A stretch of DNA of 46,944 bases from Fidelibacterota bacterium (lineage in GTDB: Bacteria; Fidelibacterota; UBA8477; JABMPR01). Position 1 is the first letter of the stretch. Every line of letters starts with the position of its first letter. The notes under the pieces were generated by a model, which ran no database searches, was not told where the DNA came from, and saw only the letters and a list, made by a program, of their open reading frames with translations. The stretch spans positions 1-46,944 of the forward strand of contig JAJRSW010000079.1 of the NCBI GenBank assembly GCA_024278595.1, written 5' to 3'. Positions 27,268-34,413 of this stretch are shown one piece after another. Both the position numbers and the translations under genes were made by a program.

Positions 27268-27392
27268 AGAATGTTGTTATTTATGAATTTAGACGTGTTT
27301 TCAGTATGAGGGTGTATTTATCCAACTTGGGGAGAGTTTAGTGATTTTTCAGCTACTCTTTGCGGGGGGCGTCAAAGTTGAAATAATATTTA
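27268..27392. repeat. ~125-bp dispersed repeat, copy A
   Basis: Shares long blocks with 38581-38711: GTTGTTATTTATGA.TTTAGA, TGTATTTATCC.ACTT.GGG, TTTCAGCTACT.TTTGC and CGTCAAGTT (some with single differences); roughly 75-80% identical by eye. Both copies include a start-codon-like ATGA(A/G)TTTAGA that opens only a short frame. Probably a decayed mobile-gene fragment or a small non-autonomous element. Confidence 0.6.
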
Positions 27393-27499
27393 AGCGGCAT
27401 GGTAGTTGCTGATGTTAATCGTGTGATATGGGGACACAATTTGTCACCATTTTAGGGCAAACACCACGAAAGAGTCACCTAGGTAGGAGATAAAGCGAT

Positions 27500-29038
27500 A
27501 TGAAAAAAATTAGTCAACTATATCATTATTTCTTTCAGTCAACCAAAGGCCTGATCCTGCTGGCAATGACAGCGATTTCTGTTATTACAGCAGTTTGGGG
27601 AACCCTCTCAGGACCCATGGTTGAATGGGGGGTAAGAGATATTACCGTCAGGTTGACCGGGATGGATTTAATAGCCGTTGAACGGTCTGGTCGGATCATC
27701 ATGCTCTACCATGTGATTGCCATGATTGTGGTGGCCATTGAAGTATATATGATGACCTCCATTATACCCATGCGAAAACATCAACAATCAACCATCAACG
27801 CCACCATCACTTTTGGTTGGATCACTGCCATGGTCTTTGGCCTGGCCTTTGGCTATTTTGGTCATAATTTCTTTTACCACGGCCTTTTTCTGGTGGGTCA
27901 ATCGCTGATATTTTTTGCCGGTCTACTCCTCGCCACTGCCATTTTTCCCTGGAGACGTGAATATCTGGTTACCAACAATGAATATGCCCATACCAAAAAG
28001 GGCTATGACCTGGAGCGAATTGCCTTTTTCCTCATGACTGCAGCCATGCTGATCTCAGCTGGTTTTGGAGCTGTGACAGGCTCATTCTGGTCCAATGGTC
28101 ACGAAACCTTTCTGGCCGAAGACCTCATTCGTGAACCAAGTAAAACCGCCTTGCAGAAATCAATTATTGGTCACTTGCACATTATGTTGACCTTGATTGC
28201 TATTTCTATCACCCTGATTGTCGGTCGCTGGATGGATTGGAAGGGCAAACTGCATAAAATTGGTATGCCGCTCATGATGATTGGTATTGTTGTTATATCC
28301 GGTGGTGTCTGGTCTGTTGTTTGGACCAAGATGGCCCACACCTTCATCTATGTAGGCTCGATCTTTGTCATGCTCTCAGCCCTAATGCTGGTTATCTATG
28401 CCTGGGCTAAGCTTATCCGTGACCGGATCGCCGAATTGGGTATAGAAAAGCCGACGTTTTTCCAGAAACTCAAGGCTCTGCTGCATGATCCCATCAAATT
28501 CGGTCCCTTCTGGCAAATGGTGTTCATGAACTTCACCGTGAGTGGTGTTGGGATTTTCATGGCCATCAAGCTGGATGAGATCTTCCGCGTCTGGCCCGCC
28601 CGTGAAGAACGGGTGGCCCTCACTGGTCACTGGCATATATTGTCAGCGATTGTAGCCACTATTATCATTATGTACTATGTTGATATTTCGGGTATGAAAG
28701 GTAAAACCAGGAAATGGTTCGGCTGGACCTTGATCATTGGTTCTGACATTGCTTTTGCAGCAGCCACCATATTTTCAATGAAACGGCTCTTTGTTACAGA
28801 GTATTACGAGCGGCCCCTGGTCAACATAACCATGTTGGCGACTGACTTTGGCCTGGGCGCAATCCTGGTAATTGTGGCGGGTCTTTTAGGCTGGCGGCTG
28901 ATCGATCTATTCAAAAAAGATGATGCCCTGTGGACAAAGGAAGTTATTGATCCAGAACTTGATATTAATCCTACGGCGGAATTAACCCAAGCGGGTCGGG
29001 ATAAGATCAGAGCCCAAATGGAAAGCGAGGGCTTATAA
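27500..29038 (+). CDS. 12-TM protein resembling a divergent heme-copper oxidase subunit I
   Basis: 512-residue polytopic protein with twelve predicted helices, the number in heme-copper oxidase/NO reductase catalytic subunits. His placement partly fits: one in TM2 (MLYHVIAM, ~71), one pair at the start of TM6 (GHLHIML), one in TM8 (MAHTFIY) and an H-x-H in TM10 (TGHWHILSA), where oxidases carry the two heme ligands as H-x-H. The TM7 His-His pair that binds CuB is absent (IGMPLMMIGIVV). So it could bind heme but may lack a normal binuclear centre. The downstream formylglycine-enzyme-like gene overlaps by one base (TAATG), and heme o synthase follows. Not a family I can name with certainty. Confidence 0.65.
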   Translation: MKKISQLYHYFFQSTKGLILLAMTAISVITAVWGTLSGPMVEWGVRDITVRLTGMDLIAVERSGRIIMLYHVIAMIVVAIEVYMMTSIIPMRKHQQSTINATITFGWITAMVFGLAFGYFGHNFFYHGLFLVGQSLIFFAGLLLATAIFPWRREYLVTNNEYAHTKKGYDLERIAFFLMTAAMLISAGFGAVTGSFWSNGHETFLAEDLIREPSKTALQKSIIGHLHIMLTLIAISITLIVGRWMDWKGKLHKIGMPLMMIGIVVISGGVWSVVWTKMAHTFIYVGSIFVMLSALMLVIYAWAKLIRDRIAELGIEKPTFFQKLKALLHDPIKFGPFWQMVFMNFTVSGVGIFMAIKLDEIFRVWPAREERVALTGHWHILSAIVATIIIMYYVDISGMKGKTRKWFGWTLIIGSDIAFAAATIFSMKRLFVTEYYERPLVNITMLATDFGLGAILVIVAGLLGWRLIDLFKKDDALWTKEVIDPELDINPTAELTQAGRDKIRAQMESEGL

Positions 29039-29967
29039 TGAACTTCATTAAATTATTATTGCCTCTTGTGGTCTTGGCAAACTTCAGTATTGCTAAAGAA
29101 GAGATCGAATACGTTGATTCCGGTGTTGATCCAGACCTCTGGATAACGATTCCAGCTGGTGATTTCAATTATGGCCAACACAATCACGTTAAAACCACTG
29201 TTGAATACGAGATCATGGCTACCCATGTAACGAACCAGCAGTACGCTGCTTTTTTGAACGCCGCCATAGAACAAAAAGCAGTCTATGTCAAAAATGATAC
29301 GGTCTGGGGTTTCCATCCTGGCGATCCATTTGATGGGTATCTGCATGAGTTTGAGATTCCTGCTGGCGACTATCCATTGATTCCCATCAAGAACCCGGGT
29401 TTACGATTGAAGTATGTAAACGGTAAATTTACCGCTAAAAAGGGGTATGAAAATCACCCCATGGTGGAAGTGAGCTGGTTTGGTGCCAATGCCTATGCCC
29501 AATTCTACGGCTATCGCTTACCTCTGGAGATCGAGTGGGAAAAAGCAGCCCGCGGAACTGATGTCCGACCTTTCCCCTGGGGGGATCACATTGAGAAAAA
29601 CCGGGCAAACTTTATCAGTAGTCATAATCTATTCGAAAAGATGTTTGGCGACGTTGTAAAGACTACTCCGGTGGGTTTTTATAACGGCGAAACCCACAAT
29701 GGATATCAAACTCTTGATAATCGCAGTCCTTATGGCCTCTATGACATGGCCGGGAATGTGAAACAGTGGGTGGGGGATGACCATAAAGATGTCCACTATC
29801 GTTACATACGTGGTGGAAATTACAATAGCTATGAATTATATCTAAGGGTCTGGATGAGAGATAGTGCCGGTCCGGAACATTCCAGCATGAGCCTGGGTTT
29901 TCGGTGTGCCCGAGATCCTGTTGTTGAAATTGAGATTGCACCGGCTGACTCGATCACAACAGAATAA
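29038..29967 (+). CDS. formylglycine-generating-enzyme-like (SUMF1/NirV-type) exported protein
   Basis: 309 residues with a short signal peptide (IKLLLPLVVLANFSIA) and then an FGE-sulfatase (SUMF1) fold: WITIPAGDFNYG, ATHVTNQQYAAFLN, HPMVEVSWFGANAYAQFYGYRLP, EIEWEKAARG, FPWGDHIEKNRANF, SPYGLYDMAGNVKQWVGD, RYIRGGNY and LGFRCARD. The two active-site Cys of true formylglycine enzymes are not visible, so it is probably a structural or maturation factor, as proposed for NirV beside nitrite reductase. Its ATG overlaps the stop of the oxidase-like gene, so it likely serves that membrane protein in the periplasm. A hairpin follows at 29987. Confidence 0.85.
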   Translation: MNFIKLLLPLVVLANFSIAKEEIEYVDSGVDPDLWITIPAGDFNYGQHNHVKTTVEYEIMATHVTNQQYAAFLNAAIEQKAVYVKNDTVWGFHPGDPFDGYLHEFEIPAGDYPLIPIKNPGLRLKYVNGKFTAKKGYENHPMVEVSWFGANAYAQFYGYRLPLEIEWEKAARGTDVRPFPWGDHIEKNRANFISSHNLFEKMFGDVVKTTPVGFYNGETHNGYQTLDNRSPYGLYDMAGNVKQWVGDDHKDVHYRYIRGGNYNSYELYLRVWMRDSAGPEHSSMSLGFRCARDPVVEIEIAPADSITTE

Positions 29968-29986
29968 ACGTTTTTTTTGGGATCGT

Positions 29987-30017
29987 CCGCATAGATCATG
30001 ATCACAGGTCTATGCGG
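29987..30017. terminator. hairpin after FGE-like gene
   Basis: Perfect 9-bp inverted repeat CCGCATAGA/TCTATGCGG with a 13-base loop, 20 bases past the stop. It is preceded by a run of eight T and has no U run after it on the plus strand. It may attenuate or separate the first two genes from the ctaB group. Confidence 0.45.
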
Positions 30018-30081
30018 GCTTTCAATCGATGAGTGGTAATATATATTGATGGAGCATGTTACAATCAAAGAATAGAGCAAA

Positions 30082-30945
30082 ATGACCCTTATCTCCACAA
30101 AGTTCAGACACTACTGGCCGCTTATTAAAAGTTTACAAACGGGCCTCCTTATTCTCACCGGCCTAACCGGTTATGTATCGGCTCGTTGCCCTGTCTATAA
30201 TCTTACAACTTTGCTCAGTGTGGTTGGCACCCTGTTTTTGACGGTTAGCGGATCAACGATCCTTAATATGGTCTGGGATCGGGATATTGATGCGAAAATG
30301 AATCGGACCAAGCATCGACCCCTGCCAACGGGCCTGGTTCAAGCTCGTGAAGCCTGGATCGTGGGGCTCACCAGCTCATTAATGGGATTGCTTTGGGCGG
30401 TATATCTAGACCCATTGTACGCCCTGATAATTTTTGCTGGATTGTTCTTCGATGTGGTGGTCTATACTATTTGGCTCAAGCGTAAAACAGCCTGGTCCAT
30501 CGTTTGGGGTGGAATATCAGGGGGTATGCCCATCCTGGCTGGTCGTGCTTTTGGTTTGGGTAGTGTCGATGCCGTCGGTATCTTTTTCATGCTGGGGATC
30601 CTGTTCTGGATTCCCACTCACATTCTCACCTTCAGTATTAAATATGTAGATGACTATGCAGCAGCAGATGTACCTACTTTTCCGGCAACTTATGGCGTGG
30701 CAACTACTCGGCTGATAATTTCGGTCTCCAGTTTTATAGCGGCTTTGAGTATTATCCTTTCAGGCCTTATGATGGATCTGGGGGCGGGTTATCTACGGCT
30801 GATCATGGTCCTGGCTGTGGGCTTGTCAGGACTGGCGCTGAGTACTATATTCAATGCATCAGAACGAATTAATTTCGGACTTTTTAAATATGCTTCACTT
30901 TTTATGATGACCAGTATGTTTATGGTAATCCTGGGAGCCCGGTAA
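30082..30945 (+). CDS. ctaB: heme o synthase (protoheme IX farnesyltransferase)
   Basis: 287-residue UbiA-family prenyltransferase with 8-9 membrane helices. It adds farnesyl to protoheme to make heme o for terminal oxidases. First Asp-rich motif NMVWDRDIDAKMNRTKHRP (~68-86) is the CtaB version of N-x-x-x-D-x-x-x-D; YTIWLKRKTAWSIVWGG and GGMPILAGRAFG follow; the second Asp motif is KYVDDYAAADVPTFP. Presence here supports an oxidase function for the 27.5-kb gene. Followed after 5 bases by the next membrane gene. Confidence 0.9.
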   Translation: MTLISTKFRHYWPLIKSLQTGLLILTGLTGYVSARCPVYNLTTLLSVVGTLFLTVSGSTILNMVWDRDIDAKMNRTKHRPLPTGLVQAREAWIVGLTSSLMGLLWAVYLDPLYALIIFAGLFFDVVVYTIWLKRKTAWSIVWGGISGGMPILAGRAFGLGSVDAVGIFFMLGILFWIPTHILTFSIKYVDDYAAADVPTFPATYGVATTRLIISVSSFIAALSIILSGLMMDLGAGYLRLIMVLAVGLSGLALSTIFNASERINFGLFKYASLFMMTSMFMVILGAR

Positions 30946-30950
30946 CGACT

Positions 30951-31547
30951 TTGGTAAACATTAATCGAATTATTCTACTGCTTGTCACCATAGTGGCTGG
31001 GGTTCAGATTGTAACCGGGATCGAAGATTACGGGACAATCCCCATCGCCTATTACACTTTTTCTTATGGTATTTTCCTGGTTTCAGCTCTCCTGATGCTG
31101 CTCCTGGGTGTAGATATAATTGAACATGATCTCGCGGCTCTGGCTACCAGCATGTTGCCGCTGGGATTTTCAATGGGTATGGTGGCTGTCTTTCTTCCAG
31201 CATACCATTTAGAATACGGGCTGGTCGTTTCAATATTATATGCAGGTCTGGTAATCCAAAAACTGCGGCACCAGGATAAATCAGCCATGCTGTTTCAGAT
31301 CATGTTACACGGGCTAACAGGGCTGATCCTGTTTTTCATGCCCTTGGTCCTGGTCATTCAAGGAACTGTCAACCCAGGTTACCTGGGAATCAGTGTTGGA
31401 ACAGGATTAGTTGCCATAGCCGGGATGGCATTGGCTTTCATGAAATCTGGTAAACCGATCCTTAACAAGGAACAAATTTACACGATTTTCCCCAGTGTTT
31501 TATTGCTGGCTGTGGTCGCATTCTCAGTGGGCATTGGCAGTCGATAA
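30951..31547 (+). CDS. 6-TM membrane protein (paralogue of the next gene)
   Basis: 198 residues with about six hydrophobic helices. It starts at TTG, five bases after ctaB, so it is co-translated. The segment LHGLTGLILFFMPLVLVIQG, then NPGYLGISVGTGLVAIAGMALAF, aligns with the same region of the following gene (HSIAGLTIFVVPILAVKDG, then VGGTLIGLGGIALGF). The pair therefore arose by duplication. No heme-binding CxxCH. Family unknown; possibly small subunits of the oxidase-like complex. Confidence 0.72.
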   Translation: MVNINRIILLLVTIVAGVQIVTGIEDYGTIPIAYYTFSYGIFLVSALLMLLLGVDIIEHDLAALATSMLPLGFSMGMVAVFLPAYHLEYGLVVSILYAGLVIQKLRHQDKSAMLFQIMLHGLTGLILFFMPLVLVIQGTVNPGYLGISVGTGLVAIAGMALAFMKSGKPILNKEQIYTIFPSVLLLAVVAFSVGIGSR

Positions 31548-31624
31548 AACCGAAAAATAATAAATGCGCAACTCGATGAGGGGCGCAGGATTTAAAACAG
31601 TTCTAAAGGAAGAGGAGAGTAAAG

Positions 31625-32272
31625 ATGAATTTGTTTGATCAAGCAGTTTTACTGGCAACCGGTTTGGTTGCACTTTATGCCATTTGGGTACTTATGGGCC
31701 AACAGAAGGATGAAGCAACCAAACATGTGGCAAACTATTACTACATGGTCTCATTTGCCGTCTTGTTTGTTTCTGGCGTGTTGTTGATCTTTTTGGGTTG
31801 GGAGATACTAGGTCTCCTGGGTCATGGTAGCGGGACGAGTAAGTTTGTGGCTATCGTTGCTACCCTGATCCCATTTTCATTTGCCACTGGACTGGTAGCC
31901 AGATTTTATCCGGAGAAGGAAAAAATGTATCTGGGTATTATGGCTTTAGGTCTGGTTCTGATCGGTGTCAGTCGCATCATGGAAATGAGCACCCTATCCA
32001 AAATAGTCTATCCGCTTTTTCACAGTATTGCCGGCCTGACAATTTTTGTTGTTCCCATTCTGGCGGTGAAAGATGGTACGATGAGTAAATGCTTCTATTG
32101 GGTCACGGTAGGTGGAACCCTCATTGGTCTTGGTGGAATAGCTTTAGGCTTTCTCACAGTAGGAAGACAATTATTATTCTTCTCGCCTGAGTTTGTTCTC
32201 ATGATCCTGGCACCGCTGCTATTTCTAACCGCTTTTGCATATATGTGGGGATTAAAACGAGGTGATCACTAG
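31625..32272 (+). CDS. 6-TM membrane protein (paralogue of the preceding gene)
   Basis: 215 residues with about six helices: LATGLVALYAIWVLM, YMVSFAVLFVSGVLLIFLGWEI, FVAIVATLIPFSFATGLVARF, MYLGIMALGLVLIG, the paralogous LFHSIAGLTIFVVPIL/GGTLIGLGGIALGFL block and FVLMILAPLLFLTAFAYM. A good ribosome site (GGAAGAGGAGAG) precedes the ATG. No known domain recognised. A strong hairpin 26 bases after the stop marks the likely end of the transcript. Confidence 0.75.
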   Translation: MNLFDQAVLLATGLVALYAIWVLMGQQKDEATKHVANYYYMVSFAVLFVSGVLLIFLGWEILGLLGHGSGTSKFVAIVATLIPFSFATGLVARFYPEKEKMYLGIMALGLVLIGVSRIMEMSTLSKIVYPLFHSIAGLTIFVVPILAVKDGTMSKCFYWVTVGGTLIGLGGIALGFLTVGRQLLFFSPEFVLMILAPLLFLTAFAYMWGLKRGDH

Positions 32273-32298
32273 TCGCAGGTAGTAAAAACTTGATTATC

Positions 32299-32322
32299 GG
32301 GGCAGATATTGTTATCTGCCCC
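32299..32322. terminator. perfect hairpin ending the ctaB group
   Basis: GGGGCAGATA-TTGT-TATCTGCCCC: 10-bp perfect stem and a 4-base loop, 26 bases after the stop of the 215-residue membrane protein. No U tract follows, so terminator strength is uncertain. Confidence 0.5.
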
Positions 32323-32366
32323 GCATGTTCAACCAGGTCAATGTTACATCATTTGCTATCAAATCA

Positions 32367-32404
32367 ATCTTCGCGAAGGAATAGGGTGACTATGACGATC
32401 TCGG
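32367..32404. repeat. degenerate GTCTTCGCGA-family half-unit
   Basis: ATCTTCGCGAAGGAATAGGG...GACGATCTCGG matches the left arm of the repeats at 23380-23585. It lies inside a 70-codon open frame (32290-32499) that I regard as non-coding. Confidence 0.45.
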
Positions 32405-32495
32405 CCTCTTTATTGACTGGTGAAGGGAATATCTGGAGTTTGCTTCATTGCGTTGCTTTTGGCAATGACACAGGCTTATTCTTCTTGCTTAAATC

Positions 32496-32930
32496 ATGAG
32501 TCCTATCATACCCGTCCCTAAAAGATACCTTTTGCTGGTTTCCGGTCTCATGTGGAGCGCGGTGGGACTTATGTTGATCGCCCTGGCGACCGGTTGGTTG
32601 CAGGATCTGCAATTTGAACCTCACTGGTTGATCATTGTGGAGGGAATAATTCCCGGGATACTGGTAGCTGTCTTCGGTTTTACCCGAATTGTTCAAAAGA
32701 ATATCCAGCGTATAAGAGCAATGGATTCACAGGCCTCTGTGTTTGCCTTCCAGGCCTGGCACAGCTATGTGTTGATCGTTATCATGATGTCCATGGGTAT
32801 TTATGTCCGGCAATCCGGATTGATCCCCATGATCCTGAAGACCCCCGGGTACTACACCATCGGAACAGCTTTGTCAGTCAGTAGCATCAAGTATTATCAG
32901 GCGTTTATAAGAAATAATTCAAGCGGATAA
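32496..32930 (+). CDS. small 4-TM membrane protein
   Basis: 144 residues. Hydrophobic helices at ~10-32 (YLLLVSGLMWSAVGLMLIALA), ~42-62 (WLIIVEGIIPGILVAVFGF), ~86-104 (WHSYVLIVIMMSMGIYV) and a weaker one near 112-128. A basic loop (RIVQKNIQRIRAMDSQ) lies between TM2 and TM3. Resembles a widespread uncharacterised family of ~130-residue membrane proteins. Follows the oxidase-like cluster on the same strand but after a hairpin, so membership in that unit is uncertain. Confidence 0.65.
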   Translation: MSPIIPVPKRYLLLVSGLMWSAVGLMLIALATGWLQDLQFEPHWLIIVEGIIPGILVAVFGFTRIVQKNIQRIRAMDSQASVFAFQAWHSYVLIVIMMSMGIYVRQSGLIPMILKTPGYYTIGTALSVSSIKYYQAFIRNNSSG

Positions 32931-33162
32931 TTCGTATCTCCCAAAGATTTTAAAACTTAAGTAGCTTACAAGTTCAGACGAGATAATAAATTGGGTGAAG
33001 AGCGAAAAACCACTAGATTGGGGTGTCAATTTTGACAAACTTGGGGATAAGCAATGAGTACACACCTGTCAACATAATTCGCATCTGCTGAGCGGACAGC
33101 AACCAGTGATCTAAAAGACCAGGTTAATTTTGCTGCAGCTGAATTTGATCAGAACCAGAATG

Positions 33163-34116
33163 CTAGAACGAGAGATACCGGAAGCTCATGAAATAGTTTA
33201 CACCACTCAGCTGACTGCCCTGGAAATCCTGCCAGACAGGCGCACCAACACCAGTGATCAAAGAAACTTGATCATTGACTTCCCAGATTAGCTGCCCAGT
33301 GGCACCCAAAGAACTTCCTCCACTATTGGGGGCCTCAAGACCTTCCCATAAATCAGGTACTTCGTGCTGCAGGTTCAATTTCAAATAAGGAAATAGGTTC
33401 TGAAAGATTGGTTTCTGCCAGATGGAATGGAGTGCCAGATTAACATTGCGCCCCGACTTAAAACCCACTGAACTCTCATTGAGCGACTCTCTAACCCGAC
33501 CAGCCAAGCCGAAAACGATTGGAAATTCCGAACGGTGCCACCATTCAGCTCCCAATGACAGGGCGTATTGACCGGCTCCCAGGGCAAAATGACTGTGTTC
33601 CACTTCATCAGCATCTTCAGAGAAGGGATTGAGCTGATAACTATCAGCAGTCGGAAGTGACAGTGATGCATCAATAAAGATCCGTTGACCGGGACCGAAT
33701 GGGGCATTTTTTACAATTCCCCGGATGCCAATCTCCAGGTCACCAAGTCCCTGGATTTTCTCATTTCGGTGATGGGTATCTTCATGTTCAACTTCATATT
33801 GTTTCCAATACTTGTAAGGCAGACTCCAAGTCAGGTTAATCCGATTTGATATGCCGTATAAGCCGAACAGGTTTGTAGCAGTGATATCCACACGCCCCAC
33901 ATGATCAGCATCAGCTTCGGCGGAAGCAGATTCTGCTATGGGTTCCAATTTATTGATGAGGATTGATGACCCACCCATCCAAGACCCTGAATTGACCCCA
34001 ACCCCCTCAGTTGTACTCCCGACCGGGAGTGAAGGATTACTTCAGAGCGGTCACTGACCCCAGAGGGGGATGGTCGTAACCATATATATTAAAAGTATGA
34101 GTTGCTTAATTTTCAT
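33163..34116 (-). CDS. predicted selenoprotein: outer-membrane protein with N-terminal UxxU motif, mer operon
   Basis: ORF calling from ATG 33978 gives 271 residues with no signal peptide. Reading the same frame upstream reaches ATG 34116, one base after the preceding stop. From there: a clear signal peptide (MKIKQLILLIYMVTTIPLWG, then Q), TGA (34053-34051), Pro, Leu, TGA (34044-34042), then an unbroken frame SNPSLPVGSTTEGVGVNSGS into the known part. Total 317 codons. The two TGAs are spaced as a CxxC, giving U22-P-L-U25 at the mature N-terminus. An SECIS-like hairpin follows. The body (LYGISNRINLTWSLPYKYW, DLEIGIRGIVKN, FIDASLSLPTADSYQLNPF, FMSFRYLSF with terminal Phe) reads as an outer-membrane beta-barrel. 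It is last in the merR-merA-thioredoxin-like operon. Alternative: a pseudogene with two TGA errors, less likely given the pattern. Confidence 0.72.
34015..34030 (-). promoter_or_regulatory. bacterial SECIS-like hairpin (mer-operon gene)
   Basis: On the mRNA strand ACTCCC-GGTC-GGGAGT: a perfect 6-bp stem and a GGUC tetraloop. It starts 11 bases after the second TGA, so the loop lies 17 bases from that TGA and 26 from the first. Bacterial SECIS hairpins sit ~16-37 bases past the UGA and carry GU in a small apical loop; the E. coli fdhF element also has GGUC at its tip. One hairpin could serve both UGAs. Confidence 0.65.
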
Positions 34117-34117
34117 C

Positions 34118-34363
34118 TTAGAACATCCTTTCCAGGCGCAGCAGGTCCTGTTCAGTAGGGTTGCCAACCTGCACCAGCTTACCATCGATCACCAGGGCCG
34201 GGACTGCTGTCAACCCATATTGGGCTGCTTTCTGACAACAACTTCCATCCGTGCATTCATCAGCCCTGTGAATTTCGATCTCCCATTGAGAGAACCGCCG
34301 ACTGTATTTTAATTGAGCTTCATTACACAAGCGGCAACCCGCTACAAAAAGTTCAACTTGCAT
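34118..34363 (-). CDS. small thioredoxin/glutaredoxin-like protein
   Basis: 81 residues with the thioredoxin-like order: beta strand VELFVAG, C-R-L-C redox motif (residues 10-13), helix, then the cis-Pro segment AVPALVIDGKLVQVG. Extra cysteines occur in ADECTDGSCCQK (three Cys). No signal peptide, so cytosolic. It lies 50 bases after merA and one base before the predicted selenoprotein. Likely a thiol carrier that passes or reduces Hg/thiol adducts for MerA; this role is inferred from the operon. Confidence 0.82.
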   Translation of the reverse strand: MQVELFVAGCRLCNEAQLKYSRRFSQWEIEIHRADECTDGSCCQKAAQYGLTAVPALVIDGKLVQVGNPTEQDLLRLERMF

Positions 34364-34413
34364 TGCATTTTCTCCAGGTAGTTTTTATTAATAGTACCAA
34401 TATATGGCCGTCA

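Larger units (their letters stand above)
26677..27499. other. gene-free stretch holding two dispersed repeats
   Basis: 823 bases between the phosphatase and the oxidase-like gene. It contains MITE-like copy B and one copy of the ~125-base repeat, listed separately. The 62-codon frame at 27022-27210 has no recognisable homology and no convincing start. The promoter of the oxidase cluster should lie in the last ~100 bases. Confidence 0.55.

Noticed and set aside
27422..27438. TGTG-N9-CACA before the oxidase-like gene as a CRP/FNR site.
   Set aside because: Half-sites match the TGTGA/TCACA or TTGAT/ATCAA consensus poorly; likely chance in A/T-rich DNA.
32290..32499. 69-codon open frame after the ctaB group.
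   Set aside because: It spans a perfect hairpin and a repeat arm, so it is structural DNA, not a gene.
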